Positions 1 to 5,489 of a stretch of 6,589 nt of DNA are shown here, piece after piece. The position numbers and the translations under genes were made by a program. The notes below the pieces were generated by a model, which was not told the origin of the DNA, made no database searches, and saw only the letters and a program-made list of their open reading frames with translations. Positions within the stretch are counted from its first letter, which is position 1, and every line of letters starts with the position of its first letter. The stretch comes from Propionivibrio sp. (GTDB lineage: Bacteria > Pseudomonadota > Gammaproteobacteria > Burkholderiales > Rhodocyclaceae), in the NCBI GenBank assembly GCA_003249625.1, contig QKII01000344.1:1-6589 (forward strand), given 5' to 3'.

Positions 1-141
1 CAGATTCTCGAACGGATTCCGGCGAATCGCTGGGGCAAGCCGGAAGACATGGTGGGTGCGGCGGTCTATCTCGCGTCGGACGCGTCGGACTACGTGAACG
101 GCACCATCATCACCGTCGATGGCGGATGGATGGGGCGGTAA
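1..141 (+). CDS. kduD: KduD-like short-chain dehydrogenase, C-terminal end (5' partial)
   Basis: The reading frame is open from the first base and ends in TAA, giving the last 46 residues of a protein that starts outside the window. The tail contains the blocks [26 protein letters not shown] and TVDGGW, the classical C-terminal region of NAD(P)-dependent short-chain dehydrogenases. The ERIPA-RWG spacing and the ending VDGGWMGR closely resemble KduD, 2-dehydro-3-deoxy-D-gluconate 5-dehydrogenase, whose E. coli form ends VDGGWLAR. KduD acts in the cytoplasm and links 2,5-diketo-3-deoxygluconate with 2-keto-3-deoxygluconate in pectin and hexuronate breakdown. This fits the KDG kinase and KDPG aldolase downstream. 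The catalytic Ser-Tyr-Lys and the Rossmann glycines lie upstream and cannot be checked, so a related gluconate or sugar-acid SDR remains possible. The SDR assignment is firm and the KduD assignment is likely. Confidence 0.8.
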   Translation, partial: QILERIPANRWGKPEDMVGAAVYLASDASDYVNGTIITVDGGWMGR

Positions 142-160
142 ATAACGTGCCTTGTGTCTG

Positions 161-186
161 GAGGTGGGGCATGAGTGCTCCGCCTC
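161..186. terminator. Hairpin between convergent kduD and gntR, possible bidirectional terminator
   Basis: GAGGTGGGGC (161-170) can pair with GCTCCGCCTC (177-186) across a 6-nt loop, giving a 10-bp stem with two G-U pairs. It sits between the kduD stop and the gntR stop and overlaps the last gntR codon. Neither strand has a clear T-run after it, so intrinsic termination is uncertain. It could instead protect the 3' ends of the two messages. Confidence 0.35.
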
Positions 187-961
187 AACGTTCGTACGGA
201 AAGCTCAGTGTGGTTTTTCTTGTATTGAAATTGGCTTCTTTGCTGGCCATGTCGAACGAAGACAATGCAGTCATGATGTGAGACGTCAGAATGGATTTTG
301 CCTTGGCAAACTTCCCTTCTTCTAGTGCCTCGATGATTGCCAGATGTTCATTCATCACGCGAGCCCGGATTTTTCCGAGTGCCATCGTGATTCGGGTTCT
401 GACGGCGTCGACGCGGGCCGCGACAAGTTCGAATGATTCCGCCAGGTAAATATTTCCGCAGTTCTGGACAAGTGCCCGGTGGTAGGCTGAGTCGGCCTCG
501 GCGACCGCTTGCCAGTCTCCTTCAAGCTCTCCTTTGACCATTCTGTCATTTGCCTCGCGCAGCAGTGCGATCGTTTCGTCGTGTTTTCGATCGATGCTCA
601 ACGTAAGTGCCTGCAGTTCCAGCATGGTTCGGAATTCGCAAAGATCTGCCAGGTTTTGTCTCGTTGGCATGAAAACGAAGCTTCCGCTTTGCGGTTTGAT
701 TTCAATCAGGCCCTGCACCTGGAGTGCGGCGAGTGCGCCGCGTACCGGTGTTCTGCTGGTGCCAAAGGCGCTGGCCAGTTTGTCCTCGGAAAGAACTTCT
801 CCGAATTGAAACTCCGCGTTCAGTATGGCGAACTTGAGTTTCGCTGCGATTTGCGATGTGAGTGACTCGGATCGCGCTTTTTTTGATTTTTCGGTGTTGT
901 CCAAATCGAGTCTCTGGGTAAGTGTCTGAAGGACAAGGCCGGCGGTGTGTGCAAATTTCAT
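185..961 (-). CDS. GntR-family transcriptional regulator, FadR/FCD subfamily
   Basis: This 258-residue protein has an N-terminal winged helix-turn-helix at about residues 33-100, with the GntR signature LSEDKLASAFGTSRTPVRGA followed by the wing GLIEIKPQSGSFV. An all-helical FCD effector domain follows at about 104-240. The four FCD metal-ligand positions appear to be present: Asp157 and His161 (EADSAYH), His206 (EHLAIIEAL) and His228 (TSHI). Such proteins are usually repressors released by small organic or sugar acids. The gene is divergent from the TRAP/eda/kdgK set and beside kduD, so control of this locus by a sugar-acid effector is a reasonable inference; its exact ligand cannot be read from the sequence. 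The ATG at 961 has only a weak ribosome binding site, and about 30 residues precede the DNA-binding domain, so the true start may lie a little further inside. The C-terminal 18 residues or so extend past the FCD core and look unstructured. Confidence 0.9.
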   Translation of the reverse strand: MKFAHTAGLVLQTLTQRLDLDNTEKSKKARSESLTSQIAAKLKFAILNAEFQFGEVLSEDKLASAFGTSRTPVRGALAALQVQGLIEIKPQSGSFVFMPTRQNLADLCEFRTMLELQALTLSIDRKHDETIALLREANDRMVKGELEGDWQAVAEADSAYHRALVQNCGNIYLAESFELVAARVDAVRTRITMALGKIRARVMNEHLAIIEALEEGKFAKAKSILTSHIMTALSSFDMASKEANFNTRKTTLSFPYER

Positions 962-1160
962 TGATGTGCTCAGGCCTGGCCTTATGTTTTGGCATTGCCA
1001 TTCGCGTTTCGCCAGCTATGGCCAACGCAGGTTTTACGTAGATTTTTATTCTACCGCATGCCTTGAACAAGTGAGAGCGTATTTGGGGGTCTTGTAATGG
1101 TAGTGTTTGTTGATTTTTAGATGTATTTCTCGATATTTGTTCAATTAAAGGAATCCGAGT

Positions 1161-1189
1161 TTGTTGTAACTAGGACCCTAGTATATATT
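1161..1189 (+). promoter_or_regulatory. Candidate sigma-70 promoter with palindrome in its spacer
   Basis: TTGTTG (1161-1166) and TATATT (1184-1189) are separated by exactly 17 bp. The -10 matches the consensus at 5 of 6 positions and the -35 at 3 of 6. A 14-bp inverted repeat fills most of the spacer, a common place for a repressor site. Transcription would start near 1196, over 500 bp before dctP, so any dctP transcript from here would have a very long leader. The AT-richness of the area makes chance matches likely. Confidence 0.3.
1169..1182. promoter_or_regulatory. Exact inverted repeat ACTAGG-AC-CCTAGT, candidate operator
   Basis: Two perfect 6-bp arms flank a 2-bp centre. The repeat lies between the -35-like and -10-like hexamers at 1161-1189. 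FCD regulators bind as dimers to short inverted repeats, so the neighbouring GntR protein is one candidate binder. The sequence does not match a well-known FCD consensus such as the TGGT/ACCA type, so the binder is unknown. A second imperfect repeat, TTGTATGCAA (1193-1202, 8 of 10 symmetric), follows 10 bp later. Confidence 0.35.
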
Positions 1190-1478
1190 TACTTGTATGC
1201 AATAAGGCGTATAGTGATGTCCCAGTTAGTGCTGTGGACTATGCTTTTGCAACGTGATTTTTTGTATGTCAGAGGGTAGGGTGGGGTTACTTGGGCCAAG
1301 GCAGAAAAATCGAAATCGGGATTGTCGACCCGGGTTGTGCTGATGGCAGTGTTGAGGCGGAAATCCCCAGCCGCTGGTCGCTGATTAACGAGCGTAACTG
1401 CATCGTCAACGCTTCGTGTGGCGTGTTGGCTGGTGCTGCTGCGCAGGCCGAAGCGCTCAAAGCGCACTAGATCTTCGC

Positions 1479-1501
1479 TGCGGCGCGGGGCGTGCGCCGC
1501 A
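1479..1501. repeat. GC-rich hairpin in intergenic region
   Basis: TGCGGCGC (1479-1486) and GCGCCGCA (1494-1501) are perfect 8-bp complementary arms around a 7-nt loop. No T-run follows on either strand, so it is not a standard intrinsic terminator. It lies just after the stop (1468-1470) of an unrecognised open frame and about 60 bp before the proximal dctP promoter candidates. It could end a transcript arriving from the AT-rich part, or be structure in a long dctP leader. Confidence 0.35.
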
Positions 1502-1530
1502 AGGAGCGGATTGCGAGTTGTAAGCCTCGG

Positions 1531-1546
1531 TGGCGGTGGTTTTGCG
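1531..1546 (+). promoter_or_regulatory. Weak sigma-54-like -24/-12 element
   Basis: TGGCGGTGGTTTTGCG has GG at 1532-1533 and GC at 1544-1545 with the required 10 bp between them. It matches TGGC and TTGC but not the rest of the TGGCACG-N4-TTGCW consensus. Some dicarboxylate transporters are sigma-54 dependent. No sigma-54 activator gene is present here and the local regulator is of the GntR class, so this is a low-confidence alternative promoter for dctP. Confidence 0.2.
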
Positions 1547-1564
1547 TAAGTCTTTTTAGCAATC

Positions 1565-1595
1565 TTGACGTCGTCTAGTGAACGCTGTAGCGTTC
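1565..1595 (+). promoter_or_regulatory. Candidate dctP promoter overlapped by exact inverted repeat
   Basis: TTGACG (1565-1570) matches the -35 consensus at 5 of 6 positions. Seventeen bp later lies TAGCGT (1588-1593), only 3 of 6 for a -10; TAAGAT at 1601-1606 is a better hexamer (4 of 6) but is 30 bp from TTGACG. The inverted repeat GAACGCT-GT-AGCGTTC (1580-1595, two perfect 7-bp arms) covers the weak -10, a typical position for a repressor operator. The repeat is directly visible; the promoter is tentative. It lies about 135 bp before the dctP start. Confidence 0.35.
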
Positions 1596-1605
1596 GCGGC
1601 TAAGA

Positions 1606-1617
1606 TAGATCGATCTA
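1606..1617. promoter_or_regulatory. Perfect 12-bp palindrome TAGATCGATCTA
   Basis: This is a perfect palindrome 10 bp after the 1580-1595 repeat, in what would be the early transcribed region or promoter of dctP. Centre-to-centre distance between the two repeats is 24 bp, a little over two helical turns. It could be a second regulator site or chance symmetry built from two GATC units. Confidence 0.3.
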
Positions 1618-1713
1618 AATTGGAGCGAGATAAAAAGGGGTTGTACGTAGTAGGTGGTGGCTACCAAGGTTCGGAATACATGAATCGAGGGGCAAATATC
1701 ATTTGTGTAATTT

Positions 1714-1720
1714 GAGGAGG
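1714..1720 (+). promoter_or_regulatory. Ribosome binding site of dctP
   Basis: GAGGAGG lies 9 nt before the ATG at 1730. It fixes the start there rather than at the in-frame TTG at 1703, which would read through the ribosome binding site and put nine extra residues before the signal peptide. Confidence 0.85.
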
Positions 1721-1729
1721 AAAAACGAA

Positions 1730-2749
1730 ATGAAAAAGTTTTCATTGTCGGTGGCATCGCTGGTGGTTGGTGCGACGTTCGCGCTGACCGGTCTCGTGGC
1801 GCCCGCGCAGGCGCAGGAAAAGGCTGTCAAGTTGAAAGCCGGTATCGGTTCCAGTCTGACCGGTAGCTCGCACGGTCTCGGTATTTCAAAGTTCAAGGAA
1901 CTGATCGAGAAGGAGACCAACGGCCGCATCAAGATGCAGCTCTTCCCTGACGGCCAGATGGGCAACGATCAGTCGATGATGGACTCGTTGAAGATGGGTA
2001 CGCTGGACATGATGGTGACCTCGTCCGCGCCGATCGCCAATACCACCAAGACCTTCCTGGTCTTCGACCTGCCGTTCCTGTTTACCTCGGAAAAAGTGGC
2101 CGACACGGTGCTCGACGGTCCCGCAGGACAGGAGATTCTCGATACGCTCAAGGGGACTGGGCTGATCGGTCTGGTGTTCTGGGAAAACGGATTCCGCAAC
2201 ATCACCAACAGCAAGCGCGCGATCAATACGCCTGAAGACCTCAACGGGCTGAAGATCCGCACGATGCAGAACCCGATCCACCTCGACTCGTTCAAGGGGT
2301 GGGGCGCCAACCCGGTGCCGATGCCGTTCAACGAGGTGTTCACGGCGCTCGAGCAGAAGGTTATCGACGGACAGGAAAATCCGAACACCCTGATCTACGA
2401 TGCCGGCTTCTACGAGGCGCAGAAGTACCTGTCGATCACCCAGCACTTCTATACCCCGTTCGTGCTGATGATCGGTCAGAAGACCTGGGACAAGCTGAGC
2501 GCCAACGATCAGAAATTGATCCAGAAGATCGCTCTCGAAACCCGTGGCTACGAGCGCAAGGTTAATCGGGAGAACAATGCCAAGTACCTCGATCTGATGA
2601 AGAAGAAGGGGATCGAGATCAACGTGGTTACGCCGGAGAACCTGGAGAAGTTCAAGGCCTCGGCCAAGGATATCTACGCGAAGTTCGCCAAGGATATCGG
2701 CAAGGAGCGCCTGGACAAGGTTCTCGCTGAAGTCGCCAAGGTGAAGTAA
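1730..2749 (+). CDS. dctP: TRAP transporter periplasmic substrate-binding protein (DctP family), likely sugar acid
   Basis: This 339-residue protein begins with a Sec signal peptide: MKK, a hydrophobic core at about residues 7-23 and an APAQA|Q cleavage site after residue 28. The mature part has the DctP-family order. GRIKMQLFPDGQMGND lies near residues 65-80, the FDLPFLF block near 112-118 and NGFRNITNSKR near 153-163. LNGLKIRTMQNP follows near 171-182, where Arg177 is the conserved arginine that forms a salt bridge with the substrate carboxylate. NPVPMPFNEVFTALEQKVIDGQENP closes the core near 194-218. It captures a carboxylate in the periplasm and hands it to DctQM. The length is normal for the family. 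With KDG kinase, KDPG aldolase and KduD nearby, a hexuronate or KDG-type ligand is more likely than a C4-dicarboxylate, but the ligand is inferred from context. A 99-bp gap with a strong hairpin follows it. Confidence 0.93.
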   Translation: MKKFSLSVASLVVGATFALTGLVAPAQAQEKAVKLKAGIGSSLTGSSHGLGISKFKELIEKETNGRIKMQLFPDGQMGNDQSMMDSLKMGTLDMMVTSSAPIANTTKTFLVFDLPFLFTSEKVADTVLDGPAGQEILDTLKGTGLIGLVFWENGFRNITNSKRAINTPEDLNGLKIRTMQNPIHLDSFKGWGANPVPMPFNEVFTALEQKVIDGQENPNTLIYDAGFYEAQKYLSITQHFYTPFVLMIGQKTWDKLSANDQKLIQKIALETRGYERKVNRENNAKYLDLMKKKGIEINVVTPENLEKFKASAKDIYAKFAKDIGKERLDKVLAEVAKVK

Positions 2750-2764
2750 GGGGTTTTATTTGTC

Positions 2765-2799
2765 AGGCCAGGCAGGGCGCAAAACGCTTTGTCTGGCCT
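2765..2799 (+). terminator. Strong hairpin between dctP and dctQ (mRNA 3'-end stabiliser or partial terminator)
   Basis: AGGCCAGGCAGGGCG (2765-2779) pairs with CGCTTTGTCTGGCCT (2785-2799) around the loop CAAAA. The stem is 15 bp, 12 of them Watson-Crick and 3 G-U. Only a short T-run follows (CCTTTCG). A strong stem without a full U-tract after the binding-protein gene fits a partial terminator or a block to 3' exonucleases. Either would leave more dctP than dctQM message, as is known for binding-protein genes of other transporters. Confidence 0.6.
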
Positions 2800-2836
2800 T
2801 TCGTTCGGGCTCTTTTCGGCTCGAACCAGGAAGTTT

Positions 2837-2841
2837 AGGAG
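2837..2841 (+). promoter_or_regulatory. Ribosome binding site of dctQ
   Basis: AGGAG lies 7 nt before the ATG at 2849. It supports that start over an upstream in-frame start at 2789, which would fall inside the hairpin and add 20 uncharacteristic residues. Confidence 0.85.
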
Positions 2842-2848
2842 TTTTATC

Positions 2849-3304
2849 ATGCTGCGTTTTTTCGATAAATTGCTGGCATTTGTTACTGCTTCGGCGATGG
2901 CGGCGATCGTGTTGATCGTTTTTGTTAACGTGGCCTTGCGTTACATCGTCAATACCGGGTTGACCTGGAGCGAGGAAATCGCCGTCAATCTGTTCGTCTG
3001 GGTCATTTTCCTCGGGGCGATTCTTGCTGGCCTGGAGGGCCTGCACATCAAGGTCGACATGTTGACCAAGAAGCTGCCGAAGGGGCTGCAGAAGGTATTT
3101 CTGGTGATCTCAAGCGTGTGCGTCGTGTTCGCGATGGGCGTACTTATCGTTGGCGGTATCGATGTCGTGAAGGTGACCGACAAGAACATCAGCGCTGCGA
3201 CCGGCATTCCGTTTTCGTATGTGTCGTCTGCACTCGTGGTGTGCGCCGTCTGTCTCGTTTTAATCACCTTGTACAACACGTACAAGGAGCTTCGCGCCGA
3301 TTGA
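2849..3304 (+). CDS. dctQ: TRAP transporter small membrane subunit (DctQ family)
   Basis: This 151-residue protein has four predicted membrane helices at about residues 9-30, 45-62, 82-103 and 124-144, the standard DctQ topology. Family landmarks are VNVALRY (27-32), then TWSEE (39-43) at the start of helix 2, and HIKVDML (66-72) after it. Length and motifs are typical. DctQ pairs with DctM in the inner membrane and is required for transport by the tripartite complex. Start choice rests on the AGGAG site. The gene lies 99 bp after dctP and 119 bp before dctM, unusually loose spacing for a Q-M pair, which often overlap or nearly touch. DctQ and DctM are not fused here. Confidence 0.92.
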   Translation: MLRFFDKLLAFVTASAMAAIVLIVFVNVALRYIVNTGLTWSEEIAVNLFVWVIFLGAILAGLEGLHIKVDMLTKKLPKGLQKVFLVISSVCVVFAMGVLIVGGIDVVKVTDKNISAATGIPFSYVSSALVVCAVCLVLITLYNTYKELRAD

Positions 3305-3312
3305 CCGCCAGA

Positions 3313-3352
3313 AGTCGTGTAGCAGCGAACTGATTAGGCTTCTGCCACGACT
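3313..3352 (+). repeat. Hairpin between dctQ and dctM
   Basis: AGTCGTG (3313-3319) pairs perfectly with CACGACT (3346-3352). Inside it, after a 2-nt bulge, GCAG (3322-3325) pairs with CTGC (3342-3345), leaving a 16-nt loop. A competing stem, CAGAAG (3309-3314) with CTTCTG (3339-3344), uses overlapping bases, so the two folds exclude each other. No T-run follows. It may tune dctM expression or mRNA processing. Confidence 0.45.
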
Positions 3353-3407
3353 GATACTTGGCGCAGCGTCACTCGATTCTCACAAATCCTATAGCGGTAT
3401 GCCCATC

Positions 3408-3416
3408 AGGAAGGGG
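3408..3416 (+). promoter_or_regulatory. Ribosome binding site of dctM
   Basis: The purine-rich AGGAAGGGG ends 7 nt before the ATG at 3424. It supports that start over an in-frame start at 3358 that would prepend 22 polar residues to the first membrane helix. Confidence 0.8.
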
Positions 3417-3423
3417 TAGCACG

Positions 3424-4713
3424 ATGGAAGGTCTTTCCTTAATTTTCTTGTTTCTGGCAGCGTTGTTTGGCTTTCTCGCGATCGGAGTGCCGATTGCTCA
3501 TACGCTGGTTCTCGTGGCCGTTTCCCTGCTTTTCGCGATCGACAATTTCGAACCGCAGTTCGTTGCACAGTCGGTCATCTATGGTGCGAACAGCTTTACC
3601 TTGCTCGCTATTCCGTTCTTCATTCTTGCTGGCGAAATCATGAGCTATGGCGGGATTTCAAAACGGATCGTGCATTTCGTGGCATGCTTGGTCGGCCATG
3701 TGCGGGGCGGTCTGGGCTACGTCGTCATCATCGCCAGCGTCATTTTTGCTGGCTTGTCCGGTTCGGCTGTTGCCGATGCCGCAGCGCTGGGTGCCATCCT
3801 CATTCCGATGATGGTGCAGATGGGATATGACAAGGCGTTGTCGGTAGCGTTGATTTGTGCGTCGGCCATGATTGCGCCAATCATTCCTCCGAGCATTCCG
3901 TTTATTCTTTATGGCGTGGCAGGGCAGGTATCAATCGGGAGGCTGTTTATGGCAGGCATCGTGCCGGGGATGATCCTGGCAGCTGCCCTGATGAGTTTCT
4001 GGTTCTACCTCTCGAAGCGGAACAACTTCCCTGTCGGAAAGAAGGCGACTCGTGCCGAGGTGCTTGAGGCGCTCAAAAAATCGATCTTCGCGTTGTTCAT
4101 GCCGCTCATCATTGTCGGCGGAATACGCTTCGGCATCTTTACACCGACAGAAGCCGGTTGTATTGCCGTGATGTACGCATTCTTCATTTCAACGGTGATT
4201 TACAGGGAAATGGGGCTGAAGGATATCGGGCACGTGTTGGTCGCTACAGCGAAGACGACAGGGATGGTTCTGTTGGTCGCTTCGACGGCAAATGCGGCGG
4301 CATGGGTTGTTACATCCGCGGCGGTGCCCCAGGCGATTGCTGAAGCCTTGTCCGGTTTCTCCGATTCGCCATTGGCGCTGATGCTGGTAATCAACGTATT
4401 CCTGGTAGCGCTCGGGATGGTCATGGACCTCGTTCCGGCCATGCTGATCTTTACGCCGATTTTCATTCCGCTCATCAAGTCCGTGGGTATCGATCCCGTG
4501 TACTTCGGCGTGATCATGACGCTGAACCTGGTGATCGGCCTGATTACGCCGCCGGTTGGGACTGTGCTCTACGTTGGGTGCGGCGTGGCAGGGCTTTCGC
4601 TTGGCGAACTTGTCAAGAAGCTGTGGCCGATTTTGCTGGTTGAACTGGCTGTGTTGGCTGTTCTTATCGTTTTCCCGGCGATCACTCTGGTTCCAGTGAA
4701 GTGGTTTAGCTGA
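3424..4713 (+). CDS. dctM: TRAP transporter large membrane subunit (DctM family)
   Basis: This 429-residue, very hydrophobic protein has about a dozen membrane segments and the usual DctM length. Landmarks are IPFFILAGEIM (63-73), GLSGSAVADAAALGAILIP (110-128), MIAPIIPPSIPFILYG (149-164), GIFTPTEAG (237-245), MVMDLVPAMLIFTPIF (332-347) and LNLVIGLITPPVGT (367-380). The two PP-containing re-entrant hairpins and the conserved small-residue and Asp motifs belong to the ion-transporter superfamily fold, which couples Na+ or H+ entry to substrate import. It forms the inner-membrane translocation channel with DctQ and receives ligand from DctP. The codons are less GC-biased at third positions than those of kdgK. 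eda follows 56 bp later with its own ribosome binding site. Confidence 0.94.
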   Translation: MEGLSLIFLFLAALFGFLAIGVPIAHTLVLVAVSLLFAIDNFEPQFVAQSVIYGANSFTLLAIPFFILAGEIMSYGGISKRIVHFVACLVGHVRGGLGYVVIIASVIFAGLSGSAVADAAALGAILIPMMVQMGYDKALSVALICASAMIAPIIPPSIPFILYGVAGQVSIGRLFMAGIVPGMILAAALMSFWFYLSKRNNFPVGKKATRAEVLEALKKSIFALFMPLIIVGGIRFGIFTPTEAGCIAVMYAFFISTVIYREMGLKDIGHVLVATAKTTGMVLLVASTANAAAWVVTSAAVPQAIAEALSGFSDSPLALMLVINVFLVALGMVMDLVPAMLIFTPIFIPLIKSVGIDPVYFGVIMTLNLVIGLITPPVGTVLYVGCGVAGLSLGELVKKLWPILLVELAVLAVLIVFPAITLVPVKWFS

Positions 4714-4757
4714 GCGTTGTTCAGGAACCTATCAAAGTAGCTGTTATACGTTTTTTC

Positions 4758-4762
4758 AGGAG
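4758..4762 (+). promoter_or_regulatory. Ribosome binding site of eda
   Basis: AGGAG lies 7 nt before the ATG at 4770, just after a run of six T. That T-run has no GC-rich stem before it, so it is not read as a terminator of dctM. Confidence 0.75.
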
Positions 4763-4769
4763 CAAGGAA

Positions 4770-5456
4770 ATGGCATCGAAAGACAGGATGGCGGTATTGA
4801 GCGCGATGATGGAACAGTCGGTGATACCGGTGTTCTATCACCCGGATGAAGAAGTGTGCATCAACGTAATCCAGGCGTGTGCGAACGCTGGCGCGAAGTG
4901 TGTTGAATTCACCAACCGTGGCGACTTTGCGGCGAGCGTGTTCCTCAACGTGGCGAAGCACTTCGCCAAGGCCGACCCCAGCGTGATCATGGGCGTGGGA
5001 TCGGTGTGTGATGCCCCGACCGCCGGGCTGTACATCGCCAACGGCGCCAAGTTTGTCGTCGGCCCGCTGCTCAATGCCGACGTCGCCAAGGTCTGCAACC
5101 GCCGCGGCATCCCCTACAGCCCCGGCTGCGGCTCCGCCACCGAGATTGGCGACGCCCAGGAACTCGGCTGCGAAATCGTCAAAGTCTTCCCGGGGTCGTC
5201 CGTTGGCGGTCCCGACTTCGTCAAGAGCGTCATGGGCCCCATGCCCTGGACCCGCATCATGCCCACCGGTGGTGTCGAACCCACTGAAGACTCCCTGCGC
5301 AAATGGTTCGGCGCCGGCATCGTCGCCTGCGGCATCGGCTCCAACCTCATTACCAAGAAACTCCTCGACGCCAAGGACTACAAAGGCATCGAAGAAAACT
5401 TCCGGCAGACCATTGCGCTGGTCAACCGCATCAAGGCCGACCTCGCCGGCAAGTAA
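4770..5456 (+). CDS. eda: KDPG / 4-hydroxy-2-oxoglutarate aldolase (class I)
   Basis: This 228-residue TIM-barrel aldolase cleaves 2-keto-3-deoxy-6-phosphogluconate to pyruvate and glyceraldehyde-3-phosphate in the cytoplasm. Family residues are visible. VIPVF (18-22) opens the barrel. Glu46 and Arg50 lie in CVEFTNR, matching the VEVTLR motif that carries the catalytic Glu. MGVGSV (74-79) and SPGCGSATE (117-125) are substrate-loop segments. Lys138 in IVKVFPGS is the Schiff-base lysine, and MPTGGV (164-169) binds phosphate. It is slightly longer than the roughly 213-residue E. coli Eda, with an insertion around GPMPWTR and a longer C-terminus, as in one common Eda subfamily. It sits between the transporter and the KDG kinase, so it finishes the route. 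Codon style changes sharply near codon 80. An aldolase for the galactonate analogue KDPGal is a possible alternative. Confidence 0.93.
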   Translation: MASKDRMAVLSAMMEQSVIPVFYHPDEEVCINVIQACANAGAKCVEFTNRGDFAASVFLNVAKHFAKADPSVIMGVGSVCDAPTAGLYIANGAKFVVGPLLNADVAKVCNRRGIPYSPGCGSATEIGDAQELGCEIVKVFPGSSVGGPDFVKSVMGPMPWTRIMPTGGVEPTEDSLRKWFGAGIVACGIGSNLITKKLLDAKDYKGIEENFRQTIALVNRIKADLAGK

Positions 5457-5489
5457 CACAGCAAAAGACAGAACAGAAAGGACCCACAC

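Larger units (their letters stand above)
962..1729. other. Long divergent intergenic region (gntR / dctP)
   Basis: This 768-bp gap separates the divergent regulator and transporter genes and is much longer than an ordinary divergent promoter needs. It has three parts. An AT-rich part (about 1030-1290) carries a promoter-like sequence with an internal palindrome. A GC-richer island (about 1291-1530) holds an unrecognised + strand reading frame, open from 1258 to the TAG at 1468-1470, and a strong hairpin. A final part (about 1531-1729) has promoter-like and palindromic sequences before the dctP ribosome binding site. Short odd palindromes also lie near the gntR start: AGGCCTGGCCT at 972-982 and TGGCATTGCCA at 990-1000. 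A TAGAAT hexamer reading toward gntR (complement of 1048-1053) could be its -10 box, but it has no good -35. No gene in this gap could be supported on homology. Confidence 0.6.

Noticed and set aside
1189..1467. A 92-codon - strand frame in the intergenic gap
   Set aside because: It has no clear ribosome binding site and no recognisable motif, and it spans both the AT-rich and the GC-rich parts with no change in style consistent with coding. It was not called as a gene.
1703..1729. An earlier TTG start for dctP
   Set aside because: It would place the strong GAGGAGG site inside the coding region and put charged residues before a normal signal peptide.
1886..2446. A 186-codon - strand frame opposite dctP
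   Set aside because: It is a shadow of dctP, with no domain signal and an unusual His, Arg and Glu rich composition.
4741..4756. A possible terminator with six T between dctM and eda
   Set aside because: No GC-rich stem precedes the T-run, and the short gap and pathway logic favour read-through into eda.
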